Shown piece after piece: positions 9,008 to 15,770 of a DNA stretch of 64,000 bases. The translations under genes and the position numbers were made by a program. The notes beneath the pieces were generated by a model that saw only the letters and a list, made by a program, of their open reading frames with translations, searched no databases and was not told the DNA's origin. Within the stretch, counting starts at the first letter, position 1, and each line of letters starts with the position of its first letter. The DNA lies in assembly GCA_964386405.1 (NCBI GenBank), contig CAYLRW010000001.1, positions 9,956 to 73,955 on the forward strand, written 5' to 3'. The stretch comes from RZYP01 sp964386405. GTDB taxonomy: Bacteria > Bacillota > Negativicutes > Acidaminococcales > Acidaminococcaceae.

Positions 9008-9897
9008 TAAACATTAATAACAGCAGTATATTTTTTCACCATAAACTCAGGTTGATAAGATTCTTTGGCTTTGCGCAAACCTTCCAGACCCATGTCTTCT
9101 TCTCTATTAATATATTTTACATCAGTCAAGACATTTGCACAAAAGTCTTGATTTATAACTGTATACAGGCCCCTAATCTCCGGATTAGCTTTTTCAAAAT
9201 GAATTACAGCCATATCTTTATTATATTTTTCACCAATGGTAAAAGCCTGGACTACCCCATTAATTCTTATTAAAGCGCCTCTGATATTCAAAGTTTCAAA
9301 TTTGGTCAAGGCTTCTTCTAATGCGCAAAGCTCGCATCGCAATCCTTCAGCATTTTGCCCTTTCATTTCACACCATAAATCCGCAAAAGCGATGCACTCA
9401 GCTATATCATTCTTGGAGATTACAGAGAAAACATAATCAGGATTTTCTTTTCTAAAGGCGTTTGCATGGTTTTTCTTGGCATGGTATTTGCGTCCAGCCA
9501 AATTTGCTAAGTTATCTCTAAGGTATACATAGTCCCAATTATCCCTATCATCAATATATTCTGTCTTGTCAGGTAAATTGGCTTTTAATAACGATAATGT
9601 TTCCTCATAAATACCACGCATCTCAAATGTTTTTCCAGCGAAGGCCTCTTTTAATTCATCTATTACAGCTGGCAAATCTTCGATAGCGCCCCCAAAAGGT
9701 TGCAACACAAATGTTATATCATCACGGGTAACCTTAATGATGAGAAATCCGTGAGAAATAGCCCAGCAAATCTTATAGCATCTGCGCCAAACAAATAAAT
9801 TGGTAAATGTACATTCAGATCCTTGATAATAATCCATAGCAAAATATTTATCAAAAATGTCTTTATCCTCTAATTGAATTTCTTTAAAGTTTAAAAT
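9007..9897 (-). CDS. DUF2156 (phosphatidylglycerol lysyltransferase C-terminal-like) protein, apparent ATT start
   Basis: GNAT-fold protein of the DUF2156 family, which resembles the catalytic domain of MprF-type aminoacyl-phosphatidylglycerol synthases; soluble members have no settled function. The first ATG, at 9837, has no ribosome site and would remove the conserved start. Reading upstream in frame without a stop gives about 20 further residues (LNFKEIQLEDKDIFDKYFA) typical of the family, and an AAGGAG at 9907-9912 sits nine bases before an ATT codon at 9895-9897. No ATG, GTG or TTG lies between. I therefore place the start at ATT, giving 296 residues. It is first in an operon with the Eis-like gene and purL. 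Function is unassigned. Confidence 0.78.
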   Translation of the reverse strand: MLNFKEIQLEDKDIFDKYFAMDYYQGSECTFTNLFVWRRCYKICWAISHGFLIIKVTRDDITFVLQPFGGAIEDLPAVIDELKEAFAGKTFEMRGIYEETLSLLKANLPDKTEYIDDRDNWDYVYLRDNLANLAGRKYHAKKNHANAFRKENPDYVFSVISKNDIAECIAFADLWCEMKGQNAEGLRCELCALEEALTKFETLNIRGALIRINGVVQAFTIGEKYNKDMAVIHFEKANPEIRGLYTVINQDFCANVLTDVKYINREEDMGLEGLRKAKESYQPEFMVKKYTAVINV

Positions 9898-9906
9898 ATT
9901 TAATCA

Positions 9907-9912
9907 CTCCTT
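9907..9912 (-). promoter_or_regulatory. Ribosome binding site that points to an ATT start
   Basis: AAGGAG followed by TGA on the minus strand is a strong Shine-Dalgarno sequence. The only in-frame codon at normal spacing is ATT at 9895-9897. An in-frame TGA at 9904-9906 closes the frame just upstream. Confidence 0.65.
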
Positions 9913-9933
9913 AATATAAGCCTTCCGTCTATC

Positions 9934-9942
9934 ATTATAACA
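9934..9942 (-). promoter_or_regulatory. Extended -10 promoter of the DUF2156/Eis-like/purL operon
   Basis: TGTTATAAT on the minus strand is a perfect extended -10 element. The -35 position is weak (TGTCTT). It lies between the preceding terminator (9975-10000) and the ribosome site at 9907-9912. Confidence 0.6.
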
Positions 9943-9974
9943 AATAATACCGATAAAAGACATAAAACACAAAA

Positions 9975-10000
9975 AAACCAGCTACATAAGTAGCTGGTTT
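9975..10000 (-). terminator. Terminator of the zinc-ribbon protein gene
   Basis: A perfect 11-bp stem (9975-9985 with 9990-10000) with a four-base loop is followed on the minus strand by a T-rich run. Confidence 0.88.
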
Positions 10001-10010
10001 GAAATACGTC

Positions 10011-10298
10011 TTATTGTTCTTTAAGTTTGTTGAAACAATCGCGGCAGTATACTGGCCTATCCATAGATGGACGGAATGGAACTTCTGTCTGACAACCGCA
10101 TTCAGCACAAGTTGCAGAATACATTTGACGCGGTGCTCTTTCACCATTACCCATGCGTTGTTTACGTGCTTGACGACATGCAGGGCAACGTCCAGGTTCA
10201 TTTGTGAATCCTTTTTCCTCATAAAATTCTTGTTCAGAAGCGGAGAAAACGAATTCTGCGCCACATTCGCGGCAAGTTAATGTTTTGTCTTCCTTCAT
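10011..10298 (-). CDS. Two-module zinc-ribbon protein
   Basis: A 95-residue protein with two CxxC...CxxC modules. The first uses Cys9, Cys12, Cys38 and Cys41, with the pattern FVFSASEQEFY and EPGRCPACR of the probable zinc-binding domain (zf-trcl type). The second uses Cys64, Cys67, Cys85 and Cys88, in a context (VPFRP, RPVYCRDCF) common to a second zinc-ribbon family. Function is unknown; such proteins are widespread in Firmicutes and relatives. The ATG at 10298 has AAGGAG eight bases upstream. A GTG at 10307 overlaps that site and is rejected. It is transcribed alone from a promoter that also produces a folded leader RNA. Confidence 0.85.
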   Translation of the reverse strand: MKEDKTLTCRECGAEFVFSASEQEFYEEKGFTNEPGRCPACRQARKQRMGNGERAPRQMYSATCAECGCQTEVPFRPSMDRPVYCRDCFNKLKEQ

Positions 10299-10332
10299 TA
10301 CTATCACTCCTTCTTATCTATACCCCATGCGG

Positions 10333-10418
10333 ACTCATAGATATGTTCCTAAGCTTCCCCAAGAAGTTGGGAAGAAGTGTGGAATCCTATCGAACCTGGT
10401 GAGATATCAACTACGAGT
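10333..10418 (-). ncRNA. Structured 5' leader of the zinc-ribbon gene (candidate cis-regulatory RNA)
   Basis: The minus-strand RNA folds into one long hairpin. A basal 8-bp helix pairs 10411-10418 with 10333-10340, followed by AUAU pairs (10404-10407 with 10341-10344) after a three-base bulge. Then come a large one-sided internal loop (10385-10403), UUCC/GGAA pairs (10381-10384 with 10346-10349), and an 8-bp tip helix (10367-10374 with 10354-10362, one bulged base, loop CUUC). One basal pair is G-U only on the minus strand, and the predicted transcription start falls at its foot. CUUCUU in the tip region could also pair with AAGAAG of the ribosome site. It matches no riboswitch class I recognise. 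Confidence 0.5.
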
Positions 10419-10447
10419 AGTTTATACTATTGAAAGATAAAAGTCAA
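10419..10447 (-). promoter_or_regulatory. Promoter of the structured leader and zinc-ribbon gene
   Basis: TTGACT (10442-10447), 17 bases, TAAACT (10419-10424) on the minus strand. Transcription would begin near 10412, at the base of the folded leader. TATAAA at 10421-10426 is an alternative -10 with a 15-base spacer. Confidence 0.5.
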
Positions 10448-10508
10448 CACTACACGCACAGTATTTTTATATATATAAGTTTTTAGTGAAAAATGCTTAC
10501 AATTGTTT

Positions 10509-11117
10509 TTATTTTAGAAAATTCGTATCATTAATATTTTTTATCCAACAACGATCTTCCAAATGTAAGATACAGCTAATACCAGCATTATCTATGCTGA
10601 TTTTCCACATCTCATTTAAATCAAGATTTAAGACAGCACATAATATTGTGCGCACAGTACCACCATGAGAAACAATAAAAATATCACTTTCATCCTCGCA
10701 TTCCTGGACAATTTTATTAAAAGCCTCCCATGCTCTGCTCTGCACTTCTTTGAAACTTTCACCGCCGCTTATTTTTACCTCAGCTGGCTTCTTAAAAAAC
10801 TTTTCAACATCTTTCGGCCACTTGGCTTTTATATCTTCGTACGTTAAACCTTCCCATTCACCAAAACTAATCTCTTTTAGCGCAGGAATTTTTATAATCT
10901 CAGCAGAATGAGTCTCCGCTGTTGGTTTAGCAGTTTCTACGGTTCTGATCAAGTCGCTTGTATAAATTTTAGGCAAATTATGATTGGTAAAATAACCAAC
11001 TAATCTTTGTGCTTGCCAAAGTCCGTTAGAATTAAGATGGTTGTCTATATGGCCCTGAAATGTATAGGAATTATTGGCATCAGTTTGACCATGTCTTGCT
11101 AGAAAAATTTTTTTCAT
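10509..11117 (-). CDS. cobC: Histidine phosphatase, probable alpha-ribazole phosphatase CobC
   Basis: A 202-residue member of the phosphoglycerate-mutase-like histidine phosphatases. The phosphorylated His is in the RHG motif of LARHGQTDAN at residues 8-10, with the partner His in VSHGGTVRT (about residue 150) and the acidic residue in EISFGEWEG (about 84). Such enzymes remove the 5'-phosphate of alpha-ribazole during cobamide nucleotide-loop assembly. The family also contains general phosphatases, so the specific role rests on its place at the end of the cobU-cobT-cobS operon. The ATG at 11117 has GGAG nine bases upstream. No clear terminator follows it. Confidence 0.85.
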   Translation of the reverse strand: MKKIFLARHGQTDANNSYTFQGHIDNHLNSNGLWQAQRLVGYFTNHNLPKIYTSDLIRTVETAKPTAETHSAEIIKIPALKEISFGEWEGLTYEDIKAKWPKDVEKFFKKPAEVKISGGESFKEVQSRAWEAFNKIVQECEDESDIFIVSHGGTVRTILCAVLNLDLNEMWKISIDNAGISCILHLEDRCWIKNINDTNFLK

Positions 11118-11132
11118 TATACTTAACTCCAG

Positions 11133-11999
11133 TTATTTGTTTTTTGAAACAGAGAATTCTTCTAATTCTGAATGTACACCAGCTTGTGCAAATGTTTCCA
11201 TTTCTTTATATGCCTTTATGCCCGCATCAAGCAAAGTAAAAGCCAATGCGGTGCCTTCGCCCTGTCCTTGCGATATTTGTAAGCACAATACTGCTGATAA
11301 GCCTAATTCTTTAACCAGGTCTTCCTGACCTTCTTCTGTTGTTATGTTACTCGCGATGCAATATTCCAATGACATAGGTGCAATTTTTGCTGCTATAAAA
11401 GCAGCCAATGTTGAGGCTAAACCGTCTAGCATAATAGGAATCTGTAAATATGCAGAAGTTAAAATTGCCCCAACTGCAGCAGAAAGTCTGACGTCATTAA
11501 AATAGCGTAAAATCGCATAAGGTTCTTCATTCTTTATCTTGCTCCACTCAACAGGTAAATAATACCTGCCAGGTAATGCTACAGAAAATAATTGATAGCC
11601 ATTACTCATGATATTTTTTTCTGTTGTATCTATACCTTTAAGCAATGCATCAATCATATTGTCTACAGTAGAATCATCCTGTCGACAGCCTAACTCCGCA
11701 ATAAGAACTTCACTTTTGGCCTGCTTAGCTAAAAAGTTTAGTGGCTCCTTGCCTGCATACATCTTTTCTAAGAAAGATTGATCTTGCTCTGATGCCCAAA
11801 GAGAAATGGCTTTTTTAGGATATTCAAGTTTAACAGGGTCAGCTTCTCCATTTGCACCTATGTAGAGACAAACCATATCTTCAAGTTTTGCCAAAGAACC
11901 TTTAGGTTTAATCAAATTATCAAAATGGTTCCTTGCTTCATTGATTGCACCTCTATCTAAAGGTTTTATGTTTAAAACTAATTCTAAAATATCAATCAT
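11133..11999 (-). CDS. CobT paralogue, probable partner subunit of an ArsAB-like phosphoribosyltransferase
   Basis: A 288-residue homologue of nicotinate-nucleotide:base phosphoribosyltransferase CobT. The C-terminal half aligns well with the CobT at 12773-13798: IPIMLDGLASTLAAF matches IPTMIDGVNATAAAM, and GEGTALAF (Glu248) matches GEGTGASL. The N-terminal CobT motifs GDHGIA and the GNTT loop are missing. Sporomusa ovata ArsA and ArsB are two CobT homologues that act as a heterodimer to attach phenol or p-cresol as the lower ligand. A second, diverged CobT in the same operon of a Negativicutes-like genome suggests the same here. Its ATG directly follows the cobS stop (TGAATG). The role is inferred from family and context. 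Confidence 0.75.
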   Translation of the reverse strand: MIDILELVLNIKPLDRGAINEARNHFDNLIKPKGSLAKLEDMVCLYIGANGEADPVKLEYPKKAISLWASEQDQSFLEKMYAGKEPLNFLAKQAKSEVLIAELGCRQDDSTVDNMIDALLKGIDTTEKNIMSNGYQLFSVALPGRYYLPVEWSKIKNEEPYAILRYFNDVRLSAAVGAILTSAYLQIPIMLDGLASTLAAFIAAKIAPMSLEYCIASNITTEEGQEDLVKELGLSAVLCLQISQGQGEGTALAFTLLDAGIKAYKEMETFAQAGVHSELEEFSVSKNK

Positions 12000-12764
12000 T
12001 CAATAACCACCTAATCTCATAAATATCGCGAGCAATAAAAATATTACGTTGCCGATTTCAGTTAAAGCACCATATGTATCACCGGTCAGACCGCCTAACA
12101 ACTTTACAAAATAATTAGCTATTATCAATAAAATTAATAGACAAAGACCAGTAACATACAATGCAGTAAATCCAGCGACAAGATATATAAATAGCATGCC
12201 TAAAAGAAACGCAATATAAGTATAGTATGGTTTAGCATACATCTTAAAGAGATTACCGATGCCTTCCTTTCTGGCATATGGGAAATTAACAATAAATAAA
12301 ACCATGAATGTCCTTGTTGCAACTGACATTGCAATCACAACATATGAAAGTGCTTCTGATGGCGTTTCCAGATAAACTGAAATTTTCAACATTATCAATA
12401 TAATAACAGCCAGCACAGCATTAGAACCTACACAGCTGTCTTTCATTATTTCTAACATGCGTTCCCTGTCACGTGCTGAAAAAACGCCATCAGCTGTATC
12501 CATAAAGCCATCATACATAAGACCGCCAGTTATAATTATTTCCGCTAAAATCAGCAATGTAGCACGCAAAAAATCAGAAACATTAGTTTGCACTAAAACT
12601 ATATTTACTAGTGCTAAAAAGGCCCCTATAATAAGGCCTACTAAGGGGAAATACGGAACACTTCTGGAAAAATCTTCCTTTGTCCATATATCGCGCTTAG
12701 TAAATCTTATTCTGGTCAGAAATTCCAAGCAAGTTATAAAATCTCTCATCAATAGTTCCCACAT
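12000..12764 (-). CDS. cobS: Adenosylcobinamide-GDP ribazoletransferase CobS
   Basis: Joins adenosylcobinamide-GDP to alpha-ribazole or another activated base, the last assembly step of the cobamide nucleotide loop, in the cytoplasmic membrane. The 254 residues contain many hydrophobic helices and the conserved FLTRI at the N-terminus and DGFMDTADGVFSARDRERMLEIMKD-type acidic region, here around residues 85-110 (DG, D-TADG, S-RDRERML). LLGGLTGDTYGALTEI near residue 225 is also typical. Starts at 12764 and 12749 are both possible; the second matches the usual family N-terminus more closely (MRDFITCLEFLTRI). It lies between cobT and its paralogue with almost no spacing. Confidence 0.93.
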   Translation of the reverse strand: MWELLMRDFITCLEFLTRIRFTKRDIWTKEDFSRSVPYFPLVGLIIGAFLALVNIVLVQTNVSDFLRATLLILAEIIITGGLMYDGFMDTADGVFSARDRERMLEIMKDSCVGSNAVLAVIILIMLKISVYLETPSEALSYVVIAMSVATRTFMVLFIVNFPYARKEGIGNLFKMYAKPYYTYIAFLLGMLFIYLVAGFTALYVTGLCLLILLIIANYFVKLLGGLTGDTYGALTEIGNVIFLLLAIFMRLGGY

Positions 12765-12772
12765 TTCGTCTG

Positions 12773-13798
12773 TTATTGTCTGTTCATTTCCTTATATAAT
12801 CCCAAAGCTGTCTGTAAAACTACAACAGCAAGCGAGGCGCCGGTTCCTTCACCAAGCCGCATGCCAGCGTCCACAATGGGATGTAAATTTAATTGGGACA
12901 GCATTCTTCTATGTGCGATTTCCTCAGACAAATGTGAGCAAAGCATATAGTCTGCGCATTCAGGATATATGCCCCATGCTAGCATTGCTGCTGCTGTAGC
13001 ATTAACCCCATCAATCATAGTTGGAATGCCTCTTCTGGCCCCTCCTAGAATCATACCTGCAAGACCAGCGTGATCGTAACCACCTAGCTTGCACAAAACG
13101 TCAAGAGCATCATCTGCAATCGGAGCATTTACTGCTAACCCTTCGGCAACAACTCGCCGCTTTATCTGCAGGCGTTCATCATTGATACCGGTACCTCTGC
13201 CAACAGTTAATTCTGGTGATAATTTTAGCATAGCAGACGCAATAGCAGCAGTCGAAGTTGTATTTCCTATTCCCATCTCGGCTGTAACCAGGAGATTATA
13301 GCCCTTATCAATGCACTCATCAGCTACTTTTATACCAACCTGAAGGGCTTTTACCGCCTGTTCCTTCGTCATAGCAGGTCCTTTGGTGAAATCTTCAGTA
13401 CCAAAAGCCACTTTTTCGTTACGCACGCCCTCGAAATGTGATAAATCAGCATTTACACCAATATCAACAACAAACAAATCTGTATTGGCATATCTAGCCA
13501 TGACGTTGGCTCCTGCAGTACCACGCATATAACCATTAATCATTTGAATGGTAACCTCTGGTGGATATGCACTTACACCATATTTAGCAATACCATGATC
13601 ACCACACATTAAAAGCATTGCCGGTTTTAAGACATTGGGGAGTTCATTTCCAATCATGGCTCCATATTTTGCAACTATTTTTTCTATATCACCCAAACTA
13701 TGCTTAGGTTTATCCATAAGTTCCCATTTATGATAAATATTATTTTCAATTTCTTTAGAGGGCAAAATAATATTTATATTCTCAAGAATATCGGTCAT
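12773..13798 (-). CDS. cobT: Nicotinate-nucleotide:base phosphoribosyltransferase CobT (ArsA/ArsB-like context)
   Basis: Moves phosphoribose from nicotinate mononucleotide to the lower-ligand base, making an alpha-riboside phosphate. At 341 residues it is a complete CobT: CGDHGIAKYGVSAYP near residue 61, TAEMGIGNTTSTAAIASAM around residues 174-192, GGARRGIPTMIDG near 240, and the catalytic Glu317 in RLGEGTGAS. It follows cobU by six bases, with GGGAG upstream of the ATG at 13798. Because a diverged CobT copy lies two genes downstream, this may be the catalytic half of an ArsAB-type heterodimer using phenolic bases rather than a benzimidazole enzyme. That point is inference. Confidence 0.93.
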   Translation of the reverse strand: MTDILENINIILPSKEIENNIYHKWELMDKPKHSLGDIEKIVAKYGAMIGNELPNVLKPAMLLMCGDHGIAKYGVSAYPPEVTIQMINGYMRGTAGANVMARYANTDLFVVDIGVNADLSHFEGVRNEKVAFGTEDFTKGPAMTKEQAVKALQVGIKVADECIDKGYNLLVTAEMGIGNTTSTAAIASAMLKLSPELTVGRGTGINDERLQIKRRVVAEGLAVNAPIADDALDVLCKLGGYDHAGLAGMILGGARRGIPTMIDGVNATAAAMLAWGIYPECADYMLCSHLSEEIAHRRMLSQLNLHPIVDAGMRLGEGTGASLAVVVLQTALGLYKEMNRQ

Positions 13799-13804
13799 AT
13801 GATG

Positions 13805-14392
13805 TTATTCTCCCAGTATCGGATTGTCTTCAAATTTAAAAGCTAACTTTTTAATGTCCACCGCTTGTCCAGCGATAACATAAAAAACGGAATCTGCCTC
13901 ACAACCTACCTGCTGATTCAACCATCCTGCAACATCACGGTATTCCCGAGCCATCTGGTTATCAGGAACGATGCCGCTACCTACATCATTAGAGACAAAA
14001 ACTACTGTTTTGTTTGTGCTTCGTGCAGCTGTAATTAATTTGTCTACTTCATTTTTTACATACACGCATTTATCCTCAAAACTATTCGGTGCATTTTTTC
14101 CATACATTAGGTTAGACAAATATAGCGTAAGACAGTCAAACAAAATGCAGTCTGCAGCTTCACCAGCTTGAGCAACCATCTGCTCCGCATTGTATGGAGC
14201 TTCAAAGTTAACCCACCTGTTATTTTTTCGACGCAGTTGATGCTGTTTGACTCTTTCTGCCATTTCGTCGTCAAGGATTTCTGCCGTAGCAATATAAGCA
14301 CATTTGTAACCGTGATTTAAAACAAATCTTTCGGCGAAGCTGCTTTTTCCGCTACGCGCACCACCAAGAACCAAAACTAATTTTCCAGCCAC
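13805..14392 (-). CDS. cobU: Bifunctional adenosylcobinamide kinase / adenosylcobinamide-phosphate guanylyltransferase CobU
   Basis: Phosphorylates adenosylcobinamide and transfers GMP to give adenosylcobinamide-GDP. The P-loop GGARSGKS lies at residues 10-17, and the guanylylated His region is seen as RVKQHQLRR. The acidic LFDCLTLYLSNLM and FVSNDVGSGIVP segments are also diagnostic. A TTG at 14407 overlaps the ribosome site GGAGG, so the GTG at 14392, eight bases downstream of GGAGG, is chosen, giving 195 residues. It is the first gene of the operon controlled by the cobalamin riboswitch just upstream. Confidence 0.95.
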   Translation of the reverse strand: MAGKLVLVLGGARSGKSSFAERFVLNHGYKCAYIATAEILDDEMAERVKQHQLRRKNNRWVNFEAPYNAEQMVAQAGEAADCILFDCLTLYLSNLMYGKNAPNSFEDKCVYVKNEVDKLITAARSTNKTVVFVSNDVGSGIVPDNQMAREYRDVAGWLNQQVGCEADSVFYVIAGQAVDIKKLAFKFEDNPILGE

Positions 14393-14411
14393 TTTATTAA
14401 CCTCCAAATAA

Positions 14412-14494
14412 AAAATCCCCTACTGAGAGAGGACAATAAAATATAGCTGCACACAAACGCCATTCTATATTGCCATGTTCCTATCTCCCGTAGG
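14412..14494 (-). terminator. Expression platform of the cobalamin riboswitch (terminator)
   Basis: On the minus strand CCTACGGGAGA (from 14494) pairs with TCTCTCAGTAGG (to 14418), followed by GGATTTTTT. The large loop holds most of the remaining leader. This fits transcription termination when the aptamer is occupied, just before the cobU ribosome site at 14401-14405. Confidence 0.7.
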
Positions 14495-14499
14495 TAAAA

Positions 14500-14668
14500 T
14501 GGTTTTACAGGCAGGTCTCCTGGCTTTGGATCCTAGCATGCACGCGCCTTCCCAGTTACCCAGTGGCATTTTGCGTTTAGCTCCCCATTACAGTAGCGGG
14601 ACTGCGCCGGAATTTCACCGGTCTTCCCTTTTAAGTGATGAACTCGTCCATCACACCCGTTATATATT
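14500..14668 (-). promoter_or_regulatory. Cobalamin (B12) riboswitch
   Basis: The minus-strand RNA shows the hallmark B12 box GCCAGGAGACCTGCC (14510-14524). Upstream are the core blocks CCGGTGAAATTCCGG, GTCCCGCTACTGTA, GCCACTGG and GGGAAGGC in the usual order. It precedes cobU and so places nucleotide-loop assembly under feedback by finished cobamide. An apparent plus-strand reading frame across it is not a gene. Confidence 0.96.
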
Positions 14669-14720
14669 CCAATTTTATTATTCTACACTAAAATAATTTT
14701 ACCTTCTAAATATATAAAAA

Positions 14721-14752
14721 ATAGTGCAGCCGTAATTATACGTCTGCACTAT
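14721..14752 (-). terminator. Terminator after the PduO-type adenosyltransferase gene
   Basis: A 9-bp stem (14721-14729 with 14744-14752) plus an inner CGTA/TACG stem is followed on the minus strand by TTTTTT. Confidence 0.88.
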
Positions 14753-14759
14753 CTGTCAA

Positions 14760-15275
14760 TTATTCCTCATCAACCTCTATTTCGACCCTTGCCAAAATGA
14801 AGCAAAGATCAGAAAGACGATTTAAACAAACTAAAGCATTTTCATTAACACTTTCTTTTTCGGCAACGCGTAAACATGCGCGCTCTGCACGTCTGGTTAC
14901 TGTACGTGCCATATCCAATGCTGCGGCACCTGGTGTATCTCCAGGAATAATAAACCGTGACAAAGGTTTTAAAAGAGCATCAAACTGATCGATAGTCTGT
15001 TCTAGTAATGTTACGTGCTCAGAATTAATATATGGCTCTGGCAAATTTATGCTAGCAATGTCAGCCATCAGAGACATCAATAGTTGCTGTACTTTGTAGA
15101 TAGTACCTTTGACGTCCTCTCTCTTCACCAAAGATCTTGCCAGACCTAAGGTAGAATTGACTTCGTCAATGGAACCGTACGCTTCCACACGCAAACTTTG
15201 TTTAGGAACCCTTTCACCACTCAGGAGGCCAGTAGTTCCCTTGTCACCGGTTCGAGTATAAACACTTGCCTTCAT
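14760..15275 (-). CDS. pduO: PduO-type ATP:cob(I)alamin adenosyltransferase
   Basis: Adds the upper adenosyl ligand to cob(I)alamin or its precursors. The N-terminus carries YTRTGDKGTTGLLSGERV, the ATP-binding signature of the PduO family. Later come YGSIDEVNSTLGLAR, RRAERACLR and LNRLSDLCFILAR, which hold the conserved Arg, Asn and Asp of the trimeric active site. At 171 residues it is the usual size. The ATG at 15275 is chosen over an in-frame TTG at 15293, since AAGGGTGG lies between them. It follows ndk closely and sits just upstream of the cobU operon, but is separated from it by a terminator. Confidence 0.92.
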   Translation of the reverse strand: MKASVYTRTGDKGTTGLLSGERVPKQSLRVEAYGSIDEVNSTLGLARSLVKREDVKGTIYKVQQLLMSLMADIASINLPEPYINSEHVTLLEQTIDQFDALLKPLSRFIIPGDTPGAAALDMARTVTRRAERACLRVAEKESVNENALVCLNRLSDLCFILARVEIEVDEE

Positions 15276-15302
15276 TTTGCCGCCACCCTTCAAGTTGATA
15301 TA

Positions 15303-15716
15303 TCAGTAGATTTCTTCAGCTTTGAAGAAATTATTGATTTCACGAGCAGCACTTTCTTCACCGTCACTGCCATGAACAATGTTTTCGCCAATAGTAAGGG
15401 CAAAATCGCCGCGAATTGAGCCAGGAACTGCATCCAAAGGATTAGTAGCACCCATCATTCCTCTTACAGCTTTAATAGCGTTTTCGCCTGATACAACCAT
15501 AGCTGCTACAGGACCGGAAGTGATGAACTCAACTAATTCGCCAAAGAAAGGTTTTTCTGCATGCTCAGCATAATGGAATTTTGCTTGTGCTTCAGTAATT
15601 TTTACTAATTTCAAAGCGGATATTTTTAATCCTCTTCCTTCGAAACGCGAAATAACTTCGCCAATCAGGTTTTTCTTAACTCCATCTGGTTTAACAAGTA
15701 CTAATGTTTGTTGCAT
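15303..15716 (-). CDS. ndk: Nucleoside diphosphate kinase
   Basis: Exchanges phosphate between nucleoside tri- and diphosphates through a phosphohistidine. The active-site His115 lies in [13 protein letters not shown], and the nucleotide-binding [15 protein letters not shown] starts at residue 8. The 137 residues match the family length. The ATG at 15716 follows GAGGAGAG. It lies between an M42 peptidase and the PduO-type adenosyltransferase and is probably cotranscribed with both. Confidence 0.97.
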   Translation of the reverse strand: MQQTLVLVKPDGVKKNLIGEVISRFEGRGLKISALKLVKITEAQAKFHYAEHAEKPFFGELVEFITSGPVAAMVVSGENAIKAVRGMMGATNPLDAVPGSIRGDFALTIGENIVHGSDGEESAAREINNFFKAEEIY

Positions 15717-15770
15717 AATTAAATCTCTCCTCGTAATTAATTAAATTTATACTGAATCGCAAATGCGCTT

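Noticed and set aside
9935..10264. A 109-codon minus-strand open frame overlapping the zinc-ribbon gene
   Set aside because: It runs through the terminator at 9975-10000, and the other frame has eight conserved Cys in zinc-ribbon spacing.
10321..10420. Loose resemblance of parts of this spacer to 5S rRNA loop sequences
   Set aside because: The matching pieces are short, lie in the wrong order and lack the closing stem; a minus-strand leader hairpin explains the region better.
14475..14696. A plus-strand open frame of about 73 codons
   Set aside because: It lies entirely on the antisense of the cobalamin riboswitch and has no ribosome site or recognisable protein.
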